DNA of 64,000 bases from Alnus glutinosa (Eukaryota > Streptophyta > Magnoliopsida > Fagales > Betulaceae): assembly GCF_958979055.1 (NCBI RefSeq), contig NC_084886.1, positions 4,731,001-4,795,000 of the forward strand, in the 5' to 3' direction. Below, piece by piece: positions 46,501-57,841 of this stretch. The translations under genes were made by a program, and so were the position numbers. Each line of letters opens with the position of its first letter. Within the stretch, counting starts at the first letter, position 1. The notes below the pieces were generated by a model. The model made no database searches. It worked only from the letters and a program-made list of their open reading frames with translations, and had not been told where the DNA came from.

Positions 46501-47747
46501 GTCTTGCTTGTTGATCTCAAATCCTTTTTTTGCAGCTACATTAGCATCTGCCATTTGGTCAAGCTCCAGCAAAGGAAAAGCAAGCAGGCCGTATACGTAA
46601 TTCTCTTCTTGATTCTTTGGTAGAACCTGTTGAATTTACAAAGTGCAGGACAAAATTGATATGATATAACTGATGTTCAGAACCTTAAGTTAACATGAAT
46701 TGCAATTACATCAAATGCCCCAAGTCCTATAACTTTATACATTGCTGACCTTGCACTATGCGCATGTGCAAAAAGATCTAATAGAAATGCTCCTTCCAAC
46801 AATTTCAGGAAATAATAATAAAATAGCACCTGTTGAACAAGATCCAAGGACATATCAGGTCGACCCATGTAAAAGCATAACACTTGGGCCCTCTTCAGAG
46901 ATACCAGATCTCTTGGGAAATCTTTTAAGAGCTGCAAAAGTTAGATGAATTAAATTAAACAAGAACGCTTGTACAGCACTAAAGAGTAGTGAACCTAAAT
47001 CAAACCAGCATTGGAGATTGTAGCTCCTATCAATTAGTTTCCCACAGAGTATGATTCCAATCTTTTAACACTAGTAGCACATTCTTCAAGATAACAAAAT
47101 TTGTGCAGAAACCATGTAATTCTCTTAAAATACAACCATTAACAAAAATTGGACTTTAAACCATTAAAAGCAATTGCTGGCAAGATTGGGTTCTACGTTG
47201 TTTCAAACACCTTAGAATGTAACTCGAGAGCAACATCGTCGTCTCTATCTTCAGATATATAATAATTGACGGCATCAAAAACCGCTTTCTCGTACTTAGT
47301 GGCTTGCTCCTGAGCGTAATTACAAAATTTCATTCAGAACCAAAAAAAGAAGAAGGAAAAAAGGTACGTTTCGAAGCATAACAAAGAGACTTACGAGGCG
47401 TGACTTAGCGGCTTGGAGATGGGAAGGAGCTCGGGAACGAGCTGAGGAGCAGAGAAAAAGAGCAGCCAAAATGTTGGCCAACACGCAGTCCTTGTCATGG
47501 GCCGGCGCTTCCAGAATCACTGACCTCTCTCTCCCACAACTAAGCACCTTTCATATCATTCATCAGTAACACAAACCCATTTCAGAATTTTAGACTTCCA
47601 ATTATGAACCAACAAAAAAAAATTAAAAGAAGCCGAGTCTGAGGCAAAAGAGAGAACCTGGTGATAGAACTTGTTGATGGCAGATATACAAGAGTCCGAA
47701 GAGGTTCTGACCTCGTACCCCCACATATCCAGTTTCACTCCTTCCAT
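43533..47747 (-). CDS. TTC38: Tetratricopeptide repeat protein 38-like (TTC38)
   Basis: Fourteen exons, all with GT-AG borders and compatible phases: 47747-47658, 47547-47395, 47309-47211, 46931-46830, 46626-46483, 46049-45955, 45863-45734, 45635-45531, 44539-44433, 44348-44297, 44164-44075, 43946-43862, 43769-43705 and 43622-43533. They give 468 residues, the usual length of this family. It starts MEGVKLDMWGYEVRTSSDSC and ends ALETAYFK. Diagnostic blocks are HDKDCVLANILAALFL, EDRDDDVALELHSKLL, LTHNWWHVALCYLEG and FLWRLL. TPR helices pack into a scaffold for protein partners; a specific biochemical role in plants is not established. From memory it corresponds to Arabidopsis At1g27110/At1g27150, neighbours of DUF569 and GSTU genes there as here. 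Nothing in the model looks broken. Confidence 0.92.
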
Positions 47748-50283
47748 CTCTCTCTCTCTCTCTGAATCGGTGTCCTAGATTGTGTAAAAGAAAGGCGCAG
47801 AGAGAACACCCAAATGAAAGAAACGACGGTGTTTCTTGTTAGAAGATATGAAGTTCCATATAATATACTTCCCATATATTTCATATTTGATTGATATTAT
47901 AATATTTCATATTTACGGTGTGTTGTAACCAAATCATAGGGATTTAATTATTATATTTTATGAGAATTTAATTACCATATTTGTATTTACTTTACACCCT
48001 ATAAATATGAACTTTTGTATTGTAAATAACTATGCAATAAAGAAGTAAAATGTAGTTTATTATAAGCTTTTACTTTTTTCTCTTCTTCTCTCTCTTTCTC
48101 TCTCTTTCTTACATAAAATTCTCTTGTCTCTATTCTATTATTCTACTATTTGTCTTTAAGTTTTCTATCCTATTATATTTTTTTATCATTTCTTAGCCAA
48201 AAGTGTTTCGTGGACTCCAACGGGAACTGGGTTTCATAGTTTGTAGGAAATTTGGATTTTCCTTACCAAAAATGACTGCTCCATTCATTCAAGAGGCTTT
48301 TGTCAGGTAGATCGCATGAAAACGCAGCGCCGTTACTTGTCGCGGTCTGCTTTGCTTTGGGTCCTAGATAGCATCGCTCTCCACTTGCTATCTAAAATCA
48401 GATTCTGCCGTGTCTTATTGATGCGTTTAGGATAGAGGCATCGCATCAATGCCTCTCTATTTGAAACCATTTTTTGGACAACATCTTCTCCATTTCGTTT
48501 TCAAGGTAAATGAAATGAAATAAAATGGAGTCATCCCCAAAATGGTTTTTAAAATATGTGTCACCATCTCACAAGACGGTAACACATGTTTTAAAATAAT
48601 AAATGTTATTTATGATTGACAAATCATTTAAGAATTAACTGATGAAAAAATAAATTTAATATGTGTAGCACTTCACTTTTCAAAAACGGCCTAAATATTG
48701 CCACATAATCGAAGATAGCAAGTATAGTTAACCGGAGAGAACGTTGAAGTTGAACAGGAGATCAGAATTCTCTATAATTATTTGTCCGAATTTAAGAGAA
48801 TTTTGGCAAGTGATTGTAAAAGACCACTTTATAGGACCCACCTAACCAGATAAGTGGTTGGGTAGTTCTATTTTTATTTGGTCAGGTGGGTTCCATAAGC
48901 AATCTTTCACAATCATTTGTCCGAATTTTCTCAAATTTAGATAAATAATTATAGAGGATCCTAATCCGAACAGGAGAGGAAGAATGGAAGAATGATCCAA
49001 ATTCAAATTTACCTCATTTAATGGTGTAAATTGTGTTACATCATTTAATTTTTATTTATTTTTAAATAATGTGACAATATAAACAATATATACATAAGTA
49101 TCATATTCTGTAAAATTTAATCAATCTCAACTATGAAATGGTTCTAAGGGAAATGGAGAGGATATATTTTTTACCAACCAGATTGCCGGTCATTATTTAA
49201 TAGTTCACAAATTACTATATTGTATTGAGGTCTTTGTTATTGCTTCAATTCATTTCTTCATTTAAAATGTACCGAATAAATTGAGTTACATAGATATTTA
49301 AAATAATAATAATAATAAACACAAAAAGCTTTAAGATTGGCCTTTAAGGTGTTTGGCCATCTATTTGACGGAGTGGTTGACCACCCCCTCAAATAGAAGC
49401 CAAGCTAGATTTTTTTTAATTTTTAAAAGGTAAAAAGTTAATTTTAGAGGATTTTATATATATATAAAAAAAAAAAAAAATTATATGGGACAATCCTCAA
49501 ACTCCAAGGTGGTTTTGCCTATGTCCTCAAACCACATTTTTTAAGCTGAGAAGGCAGGCAACCACAACAAGAGAGTGGCTAGAGTGGACTGTGAGTTGAT
49601 CATTTCAAAACGATGGCCGATCACCCTCTTAAGAAGTTTTATTTTTATTTTTGTTGAATCACTTTTTCTAAGATGGCTGACCACCTCCCGTGAAGATGAG
49701 AATGAGGGATGATCGACTCATCCCTTAAAGTCATTTTGTCTGAGTGGCAAGCTAGTTCCTTGAAATGAATGGATGGTCCTGCTAGTCGTTTGAGGGGGTG
49801 ATCGACCGTCATAAGTCATATCTCATTATATTTATTTATTTTATTTTGTGTAATCTAAATTTCGATTACTCTATGAGATAATAACCCTTAATAGTTGATA
49901 ATCGTAAATTGTGAAACAAATTAACTCTTAATTTATTTAAGCTTGCATATAGTAATAACCGTGCTATTTAATCTCGCACATAAATTTAAATAGTAATCTA
50001 AAACGCCTATTACCTCATATACGGATAGCGAATAATAATCGTAATAATCATGTAGATGTGGATAATAATCACATTATACGAATGCAGATACTTAAAAATG
50101 ATAAACGCATGTAGGACACCATTGAGAACAGGAGGATATTTTTTAAGGGAGGTATGCCGCTCCCTTTGAAAACCAAAACATAATAATAAGATGCCAAATT
50201 TATGAGTCACCACATGCATAAACGAAAAGGCCATTCCTAGCAAAAGGAACATCACAGAGGCCATCAACACGAAACTAAACATA
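47748..50283. other. Intergenic region between TTC38 and GST genes
   Basis: It holds the TTC38 promoter, an LTR-like AT-rich stretch at about 47880-48240 (TATAAATATG and AATAAAG motifs, boundaries unclear), a Mutator-type MITE at 48761-48967, and TGGTTGACCACCCC-type repeated words at about 49340-49810. There is no credible gene. Confidence 0.5.
48761..48967. mobile_element. Mutator-type MITE with 9-bp target duplication
   Basis: The arms, about 90 bp, are inverted copies (TCTCTATAATTATTTGTCCG at left; its near reverse complement at right). The element is flanked by GAACAGGAG at 48752-48760 and 48968-48976, an exact 9-bp duplication typical of Mutator insertions. It is 207 bp and non-coding. 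Confidence 0.85.
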
Positions 50284-52752
50284 CTACTTAGGAGGAGCTC
50301 CTCTCATCTTGGCCACAAGAACCTTAGAGAACTCCAAAAGCTTCTCGGGCTCTGGCATAACACCTTTAACAGCACCATCGGCACAAAACCTGTCAGCCCA
50401 TTTCACCAGCCCAGGAGTCTTCGCTCCGTCGAGCAGCGTCACCCCACTCATCTTCTCTGTCGCCCTCAGCCACCCCAAGAAGCACCCAAAAGCAATATCC
50501 AGGAACCCAATTCCATCTCCGCCAAAGAAAGCCTTCCCTTTGCTACACTTGCCAAAGGCTTCCTCCAACAGCGCAAGCCCTTCGGCCAATTGCTCCAGCA
50601 CCGCTTTTATGGCTTCCTCTCCTTGGGCAGCCAGAATGCCTCTCAAAGTCGGAAAGAACTGCATCCGCATCCATTAGAATTTCATTACGAGTGACAAATC
50701 ATATGCTCTACCAAACCAACAACAAGAAACAAAAAGATATGCCAAACAGCTTAATTCAATTGGACTAACGTCTCTTATCAAACCAATAAATCTTCATTTA
50801 AACCCGAATTCCACAAACTGAGATGTAATGACATGTATGGCCCACCTACATTAGATTTTAAGAAGCCTCCATAAGGCTTGGCAAAATGGGTTTACGTGTC
50901 AATCCGTTTAATTAATTTGGTAAAAAATGTGTCATAAACGGGTTGACGAGTCATAAACAGGTTGACAGATCATAAAACGGATTATAGCCTAAACCCAAAC
51001 CCTATATATTCGTGTCGGATTCGTGGGTTGTGTCAAAATTGCCAACCCTACTCCATATGGTACAACTAGACAAGTTCTCAAACTCTTTTTCACTTGGTTT
51101 GACTTGAGTTCAGTTTTAGTTAGAACTGCATCAATTAGAATTGGAAACATGTCTTGTAACAGATCATAAGGAATATGTGTTCCAATTCTAACTAGTCTTG
51201 TAACATGGGATAAGACTAGTTATGGGGAATAAGGATTAATGTCCAAAAAAAAATATAAAGAGAAAAAAAATCAATGTTAGATCAAAATTTAATAGTAATT
51301 TATCACATATTTAGTAATAATTTTAAAAATCACATTAATTTTGAGAAGACTCAAAGAAGATTGAGTCATTCTTATAACATTACTCCTGTAAAGGGATTGT
51401 CTCAAGACACTCAACGGTTTAGGAATAGAATTAATACTGGGTAGCAATTTGGTTGATTCCTATTTAAACACAACAATAGAAACTGACTCGACTGATACAA
51501 TGTTGCAAATAAGGACAAGTACGCAGCTAATGGACCATACCCTGCAGTGATACGTCGTTATCTCGGCTAACAACTGACAGCCCGTGACTTTATTACAATT
51601 GACATCCACGACTAAAGACAACCCACGACTTGTGCATATATGCACCTCATATAGTCATATTGGTGTTTTTAAAAATTTCGAGAACCAAAGAAACAAGAGA
51701 GAAAATGAATTATATTTTAATAAAGAAATAAAGAAAACAAAAAAAAGTGTTCGAGAATATTTTTTTCTCACCAATTGTTTATCTTCATACAATAAATGAA
51801 CACATCTACGAGTATCGAATACGAGCGGATAACATGAAACTAAGATGTAGTTTCACAAATTCAATAATAAATTTATAAAGAAATGAATAAAAGATAGATA
51901 ATAGAATAATAAATTTACAAAAGAGATGAATAAAATATGCACAATCGAAGGATTTCTCTCCAAACAAAAAGCTTCAAAACTCGATTTCATTTTTCTTTTT
52001 CCGGCAAATTGTTAGCGACCAACCAAAAGGGTCGAGGCAAAACACCAAACCAAACCGTAAAAATCAAACAAACATTTGGTGGTCACGAGGCCGAACCTTG
52101 TCCCGACCCTGTATCCTTCTTTGGAGGAACCAAAAGTCCAAAACAAGCAAAGAAGCAACCCATCAAAATCCATTATTTTTCTAAACCCACAATGATTTTC
52201 GCTCACTAGGGCCGGCCTTGGGTTCGCAAGAGATGGACCTTTTCGCTACTGATTCCTTTCTTTCTATTTTTTAACCATCGTTTCGAAATTATCAAGGGCG
52301 TGTCGGTTATCTCACGTAATTCAAGCAAATAATTACACCTTAGATTTTAACATTAGATCTAATTCATAAATATATAACAGATATAATGTGTACTTGAAGA
52401 ACACCATCATAAAAAAAATAAAAAAAATCAGTACCTTGTCGTCAAGGTAGGCAGCCCAAAATCGATGAATAGCACGATCATAAGGATCGGAAGGGAGGAT
52501 GGAGGGACCGGAAGTCCAGACGTCGTCAATGTACTGAACAATGACGAGGGACTCGCAGATGGGCTTGTCAGCATGGATGAGAACCGGGATTTTCTTGTAG
52601 ACAGGATTGGATTGGAGAAGAAGCTGGCTCTTAGGCTCAAGCGTCTCTTGAAGAAACTCGTACTCAACGGCTTTGATGTTAAGAGCAATCCGAGCCCTCA
52701 TCACAAATGGGCTTGGCCATGCACCCAGAAGCTTCACTTCGCTTTTCGCCAT
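50284..52752 (-). CDS. GSTU: Glutathione S-transferase, tau class (copy 1, GSTU17-like)
   Basis: Exon 1 (52752-52435, 106 codons) and exon 2 (50658-50284, 124 codons plus TAG) give 230 residues in the normal two-exon tau-class layout. GSTs conjugate glutathione to electrophiles or act as peroxidases and carriers in the cytosol. The N-terminal thioredoxin fold has the tau catalytic-Ser motif [10 protein letters not shown] (Ser14 by family position), [10 protein letters not shown] and the ES of [12 protein letters not shown], which binds glutathione. The C-terminal helical domain contains [20 protein letters not shown] and [13 protein letters not shown]. It is close, from memory, to Arabidopsis GSTU15-18. 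The upstream TTG of the same frame is not a start; the ATG at 52752 is. Exon 1 protein is identical to that of copy 2. The intron (1.78 kb) carries a hAT-type MITE. Confidence 0.93.
50874..51050. mobile_element. hAT-type MITE in GST copy 1 intron
   Basis: A 177-bp insert starts AGGCTTGGCAAAAT and ends TTGCCAACCCTA, giving imperfect inverted ends. It is flanked by CTCCATA at 50867-50873 and 51051-51057. The paralogous intron of copy 2 (near 55411) reads through the empty site with a single CTCCATA. It therefore inserted after the duplication. Confidence 0.85.
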
Positions 52753-53206
52753 GATCAATCACTTCTCTCTTCCAAATTAAGTTGCCAGTTTCTGAGATTC
52801 ACAAAACCTATTTAAAGATGATCATCTGCTTATGAGCGTTTGTGTGCGCGACCGAGTCTTATTCGATCGTCGATTAAATAAATGCTGAGGAAGTGTGCGT
52901 GTGTGTGGACTAGTCTTATTAGATATTGTCGATTAAATAAATGTGTGAACACAGAACACTGAACATGTGTGTGGACGACATGCGCGGGCACTCGATCTAT
53001 TGCGTCATATTTAGGTAGTTGTTGGTTGTTGGACTCCTTAATTCGTTTTGAACTTTTGACGCCATATCATATTCATCTTCTTCAAGGAGAGAGAGAGAGC
53101 CTTGGCTGAAACTGCAACACGGTTGCACTTTTTTCTGGTCGTACTTAGAAAGCACAGTAGACTTCTGACCTCTGACCTCTCCGGCTCTACCTTTCATACG
53201 ATGCCG

Positions 53207-54395
53207 GCCTTCATTTTTGGACCAAGATCCATAGCCCTTATTTGGAATGATTTAACTTTACTGGATTTAGACGTGTGTTATTTGCAAACATATTTATGAC
53301 GTAATATTATTTATTTAAATTTTTTTAAATGGCGTGATTTCATTTATTAAGCTTTAAAATTGTTCTATATTATTTGAAGATCTTTTAAACATAAAAGCTA
53401 AATGCTAAAAGAGAAAAAGAAAAATAAGAAAGGACTGAGCGTTGTTGAATTGATCAATTAATAATAAAGGAATCATACCAATTGAAGCGTTGTAAATCTT
53501 GTGATAGAGCTAAAAGTGAACGCGAAGAGGAAATATATAGGAGAGCTTAATTCTTTAAGACCTAAAATTGAAGATGGATATGAAGGTAAGGGGGAAAGTG
53601 ATAAGAGAAATTAATGATACACATATTCTCACACTTTCAAGTTTTAAATGGACATTATTTGACGTGGTATTAAAAAATTATTATTAAATTTTAGATGAAT
53701 CACTATTAATTTTTGAATCTATTGGTAATTTTTACGGAAAACAAAAATGGTAATTTAAGACCAATGTATCCGGTCAGTTGATGAATTATGAGCTCAACTA
53801 CCATACTCATGATTCGAAGCTAGTTGCAGTACTCTTTGCACTAAAAATGACATTATTTTTACGGGAAGAAATGTGAAATTTACACCACCCTTACCCTGAG
53901 AGTCTTAAGGATTTTTTTCCCACAAAAAGAATTCAACAGGAGACAGACAATAACCGAAATTAATTAAAGATTGCTATTGCTTCATTAATTACTACCTAAC
54001 AGAGCAACACTCCTTGTAAAAATAAGAATAAAATTATCATTACACATTCCTTTGGATAGTTTTTTCCTTAATTTTACAAGGGATTAATACTCTCAGGATC
54101 CAAATACTTTCAATTAGACCCGAGAATAGCTCCAAGCTCATAACCCTGTACAAGCTTCTAGAAATGACTTCAAGCCTTCAAGGGAAAAGACGACAAAACA
54201 ACCATGACTCGGATCACCCAAACCCAAGGTAGCTTTTATTCGTGGCCTTTGTGCAGTGTAGTGACATACATTATGGTACTTGGAGTTAACGTTGTTAAGT
54301 TTGGAATGATTCGAGGAAAATTACGTAGTAAACAACGAGGCATTAGATGTTCTTTTTGAACACGTGCAATAAAAAAATGGTATAAATATATATTC
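53207..54395. repeat. Segmental duplication, copy a (partner at 59791-60865)
   Basis: Shared landmarks include GGACCAAGATC, GAACGCGAAGAGGAAATATA, AAGCTTCTAGAAATGACTTC and GAACACGTGCAAT in the same order in both copies. An insertion/deletion of about 190 bp separates them. A third partial copy lies at 58738-58905. Confidence 0.8.
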
Positions 54396-54401
54396 TAGGT
54401 A

Positions 54402-54541
54402 GGAAAATGCAAGAATTCCCACCCTTATCCCACCCCAATCCCACCAACTCTAAGTGTTTTAATTTTTTTATTTAATAAATCAATTTTCAACTTTTTACAC
54501 TTAGGGTTGGTGGGATTGGGGTGGGAATTCTAGCACTTCCC
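54402..54541. mobile_element. Mutator-type MITE with 9-bp target duplication
   Basis: The 140-bp element has inverted ends GGAAAATGCAAGAATTCCCA and GGGAAGTGCTAGAATTCCCA (right end reverse-complemented). It is flanked by TTCTAGGTA at 54393-54401 and 54542-54550. The arms fold around an AT-rich loop, and there is no coding capacity. Confidence 0.85.
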
Positions 54542-54830
54542 TTCTAGGTATCTTATTTTTAAATCTATTATTAAATTTATAAAACTCACATTAGGTCCCA
54601 CGAATTTAATAATGAATTTAAAATTTAATTGCATAGAGAATTAAAGATGTAAAAAAAATGTATGTAAACCAAAACATGCCAAAACATGATAAAGATGCCA
54701 AATTTATTCTTCACCAAGTTTTAGAGTCGCAACAAACAAAAAGGCCACTTCTAGCAAAAGGAACAACACAGAGGGCATCAACTACTTCTGTGATCAACAC
54801 GAAACTAAGTCGTTCACAGAAACAAACTTA

Positions 54831-57800
54831 TTACTTAGCAGGAGCTCCTCTCATTTTGGCCATGAAAACCTTAGCAAACTCAATAAGCTTCTCGGTCTCT
54901 GGCATAACACCTTTAACAGCACCATCAGCACAAAACCTGTCAGCCCATTTCACCAGCCCAGGAGTCTTCGCTTCGTCGAGCAGCTTCACCCCACCCATCT
55001 TCTCTGTCGCCCTCAGCAACCCCAAGAAGCACCCAAAAGCAATATCCAGGAACCCAATTCCATCTCCGCCAAAGAAAGCCTTCCCTTGGCTACACTTGCC
55101 AAAGGCTTCCTCCAACAGTGCAATCCCTTCGGCCAATTGCTCCAGCAACGCTTTCCTGGCTTCCTCTCCTTGGGCAGCCCGAATGCTTCTCAGAGTCGGA
55201 TAGAACTGCATCCATTTGAATTTCATTACGAGTGACAAATCATATGCTCTACCAAACCAACAACAATAAACAAAAAGATATGCCAAACAGCTTAATTCAA
55301 TTGGACTAACGTCTCTTATCAAACCAATAAATCTTCATTTAAGCATTAATTCCACAAACTGAGATGTAATGACATGTATGGCCACCTGCATTAGAGTTTA
55401 AGAAGCCTCCATATGGTACAACTAGACAAGTTCTCAAACCCCTTTTTCACTTGGTTTGACTTGAGTTCAGTTTTAGTAAACTGTATCAATTGGAATTGGA
55501 AACGTGTCTTGTAACAGATCATAAGGAACATTTGTTCCAATTCTAACTAGTCTTATAACATGGGATAAGAATAGTTATGGGGAGTAAGGATTAACGTCCA
55601 AAAAAAAAAAAAACAAAACACTAGGTGAGAAAAAATGGCATAGTTAATGAATTATATATGTGGATTGAAATTTTCATTTGTCAAATTCAGCCTAAGAGAA
55701 AGGGTTGTGGGACTCATGTATCCCGGGAAGATGAGTCCTTCAACTACTCATTCAAATTTTGCGAAATTCAAACAGCTTAATAACAGATTTGATCTTGAAC
55801 ATAGAATTATATAGAATTATGTTCAACAGCCTTAATGTAAGGGGAAGTAGTAAGGAGGATTCAAAATTGATGTAGCTTTAAAATTATTATTAGATCAAAA
55901 TCTAATAATAATCTATCACATATCTAATAGTGATTTTAAAAATTATATCAACTTTGAGAAGACTCAAAGAAGACATAAGTCATTCTTATAACATTACTTT
56001 TGTAAATGGATTGTCTCAAGACTCTCAACTGTTTAGGAATAGAATTAATATTAGTTAGCAATTTGGTTGCTTCTCATTAAATACAACAATAGAAACTGAC
56101 TCAACTGAAACAATGGTGCAAATTAAATAAGGACAAGTACCCAGCTAATGGACCATACCCTGAAGCAATATGCCATTATCTCAGCTAACAACTGATAGCC
56201 CGTGACTCCACTACACAACTGACAATCCACGACTAAAGACAACCCAACTTGTGCATATGCACCTCATATTCAATGGTGTTTTTAAAAATTTGGAGAAGGA
56301 AAGAAACAAGAGAGAAAATGAATTATATTTTAATAAAGAAATAAAAAATAATAATAAAAAAGGGTTTGAGGGGTAAATGAATTATATTTTTGCTCGTCGA
56401 TTGTTTATCTCCATACAATAAATGAACACATCTACTATCGAATACGAGTGGATCACATGAAATTAGGATGTAGTACCACCAATTCAATAATAAATTTACA
56501 ATGAAATGGATAAAAGATAGGCAATAGAATAATAAATTTACAAAGAGTTGAATAAAAGATGCACAATCGATAGATTTCTCTCCAAACAAAAAGCTTCAAA
56601 ACTCGAATTCATTTTTCTTTCTTTTCCGGCATATTCTCAGCGACTGTAACGAGCTCAACATGGAGCTCATTACTGGTGCTGACACGTGGATGTTGAATGC
56701 TGACACGTGGGGATTACGCGGGTAGCCGCTGAAGGAGACATCAAGACTGAAGGCAGGATAGAATAAACACTGAATAAAGGCTGCCGTTTTATTTCTTACA
56801 TGTAACTAGACGTTGTCGTTTCATTTGAATTCCTGTTATTTCCCTTCTTGAGCAGGACTTGAGCGAGCTTGTATAAAAGGGCAGAGAGGTGGGAGAGAAA
56901 GGTATTCAAGTTGATTGTAGATCAGATTTGGATCTGGAGGTCGGTTGGCTCCTCGAACTGCCATTGTTGCTCAGCAAAGCTTTTGCTAATACAATTCCAT
57001 TTTCTTCTTCATTGTTCAACATTTTCTCTCAACTCTCAACTCTCTTCTCTCTATTCTCATTTCTCTTTGAAACTCCGTAACAGATCTTGAGAACTGTTAC
57101 AGCCACCAACCAAAAGGGTCAAGGCAAACACCAAACCAAACCGTAAAAATCAAAGCTTGAGAACAAACAAACACTTGGTGGTCACGAGGCTGAACCTTGT
57201 TCCGACCCGGTTTCCTTCTTTGGAGGAACCAAAACAAGCAAGAAAAGCAACCCATCAAAATCCCTTATTTTCTCTAAACCCATAACGATTTTCGCTCACT
57301 AGGGCCTTGGGTTCGCAAGATATCGACCTTTTCGCTACTGCTTTCTTTCTTTCTACTTTTTTAGCCATCGTTTCGAATTATCAAAGGCGTGTCGGTTATC
57401 TCAAGTAATTAAAATAAATAATTACACCTTAGATTTTAACATTAGATCTAATTCATAAATATATAACAGATATAATGTGTACTTGAATAACAACATCATC
57501 ATTAAAAAAAAAAAAATCAGTACCTTGTCGTCAAGGTAGGCAGCCCAGAATCGATGAATAGCACGATCATAAGGATCAGAAGGGAGGATGGAGGGACCGG
57601 AGGTCCAGACGTCGTCAATGTACTGAACAATGACGAGGGACTCGCAGATGGGCTTGTCAGCATGGATGAGAACCGGGATTTTCTTGTAGACAGGATTGGA
57701 TTGGAGAAGAAGCTGGCTCTTAGGCTCAAGCGTCTCTTGAAGAAACTCGTACTCAACGGCTTTGATGTTAAGAGCAATCCGAGCCCTCATCACAAATGGG

Positions 57801-57841
57801 CTTGGCCATGCACCCAGAAGCTTCACTTCACTTTTCGCCAT
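54831..57841 (-). CDS. GSTU: Glutathione S-transferase, tau class (copy 2, GSTU17-like)
   Basis: Exon 1 (57841-57524) and exon 2 (55205-54831, stop TAA) give 230 residues. Its 106 N-terminal residues are identical to those of copy 1, with about four nucleotide differences in 318. The C-terminal exon differs at roughly 17 of 124 residues, including Leu for Trp in [11 protein letters not shown], a helix that lines the hydrophobic substrate pocket in this family. The catalytic Ser motif and the glutathione-binding KIPVLIH and ES residues are all present, so the enzyme should be active with altered substrate preference (inference). The intron is 2.3 kb and contains a solo LTR absent from copy 1. 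Confidence 0.93.
56645..57101. mobile_element. Solo LTR in GST copy 2 intron (probable Copia type)
   Basis: A 457-bp block begins TGTAACGAGC and ends AACTGTTACA, with a clear promoter TTGTATAAAAGGGC near 56872. It is flanked by GCGAC and GCCAC, a near-identical 5-bp duplication. The paralogous intron of copy 1 (near 52015) shows the uninterrupted site, so it inserted after the GST duplication and is a relatively young fossil. Confidence 0.85.

Larger units (their letters stand above)
52753..54830. other. Spacer between GST copies 1 and 2
   Basis: It contains the copy 1 promoter and about 1.1 kb (53207-54395) that recurs at 59791-60865. It includes the MITE at 54402-54541. No credible protein-coding frame is present. 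Confidence 0.55.

Noticed and set aside
54658-55203. 181-codon plus-strand frame
   Set aside because: It lies opposite GST copy 2 exon 2, and the same shadow occurs opposite copy 1; codon content is nonsense relative to known families.
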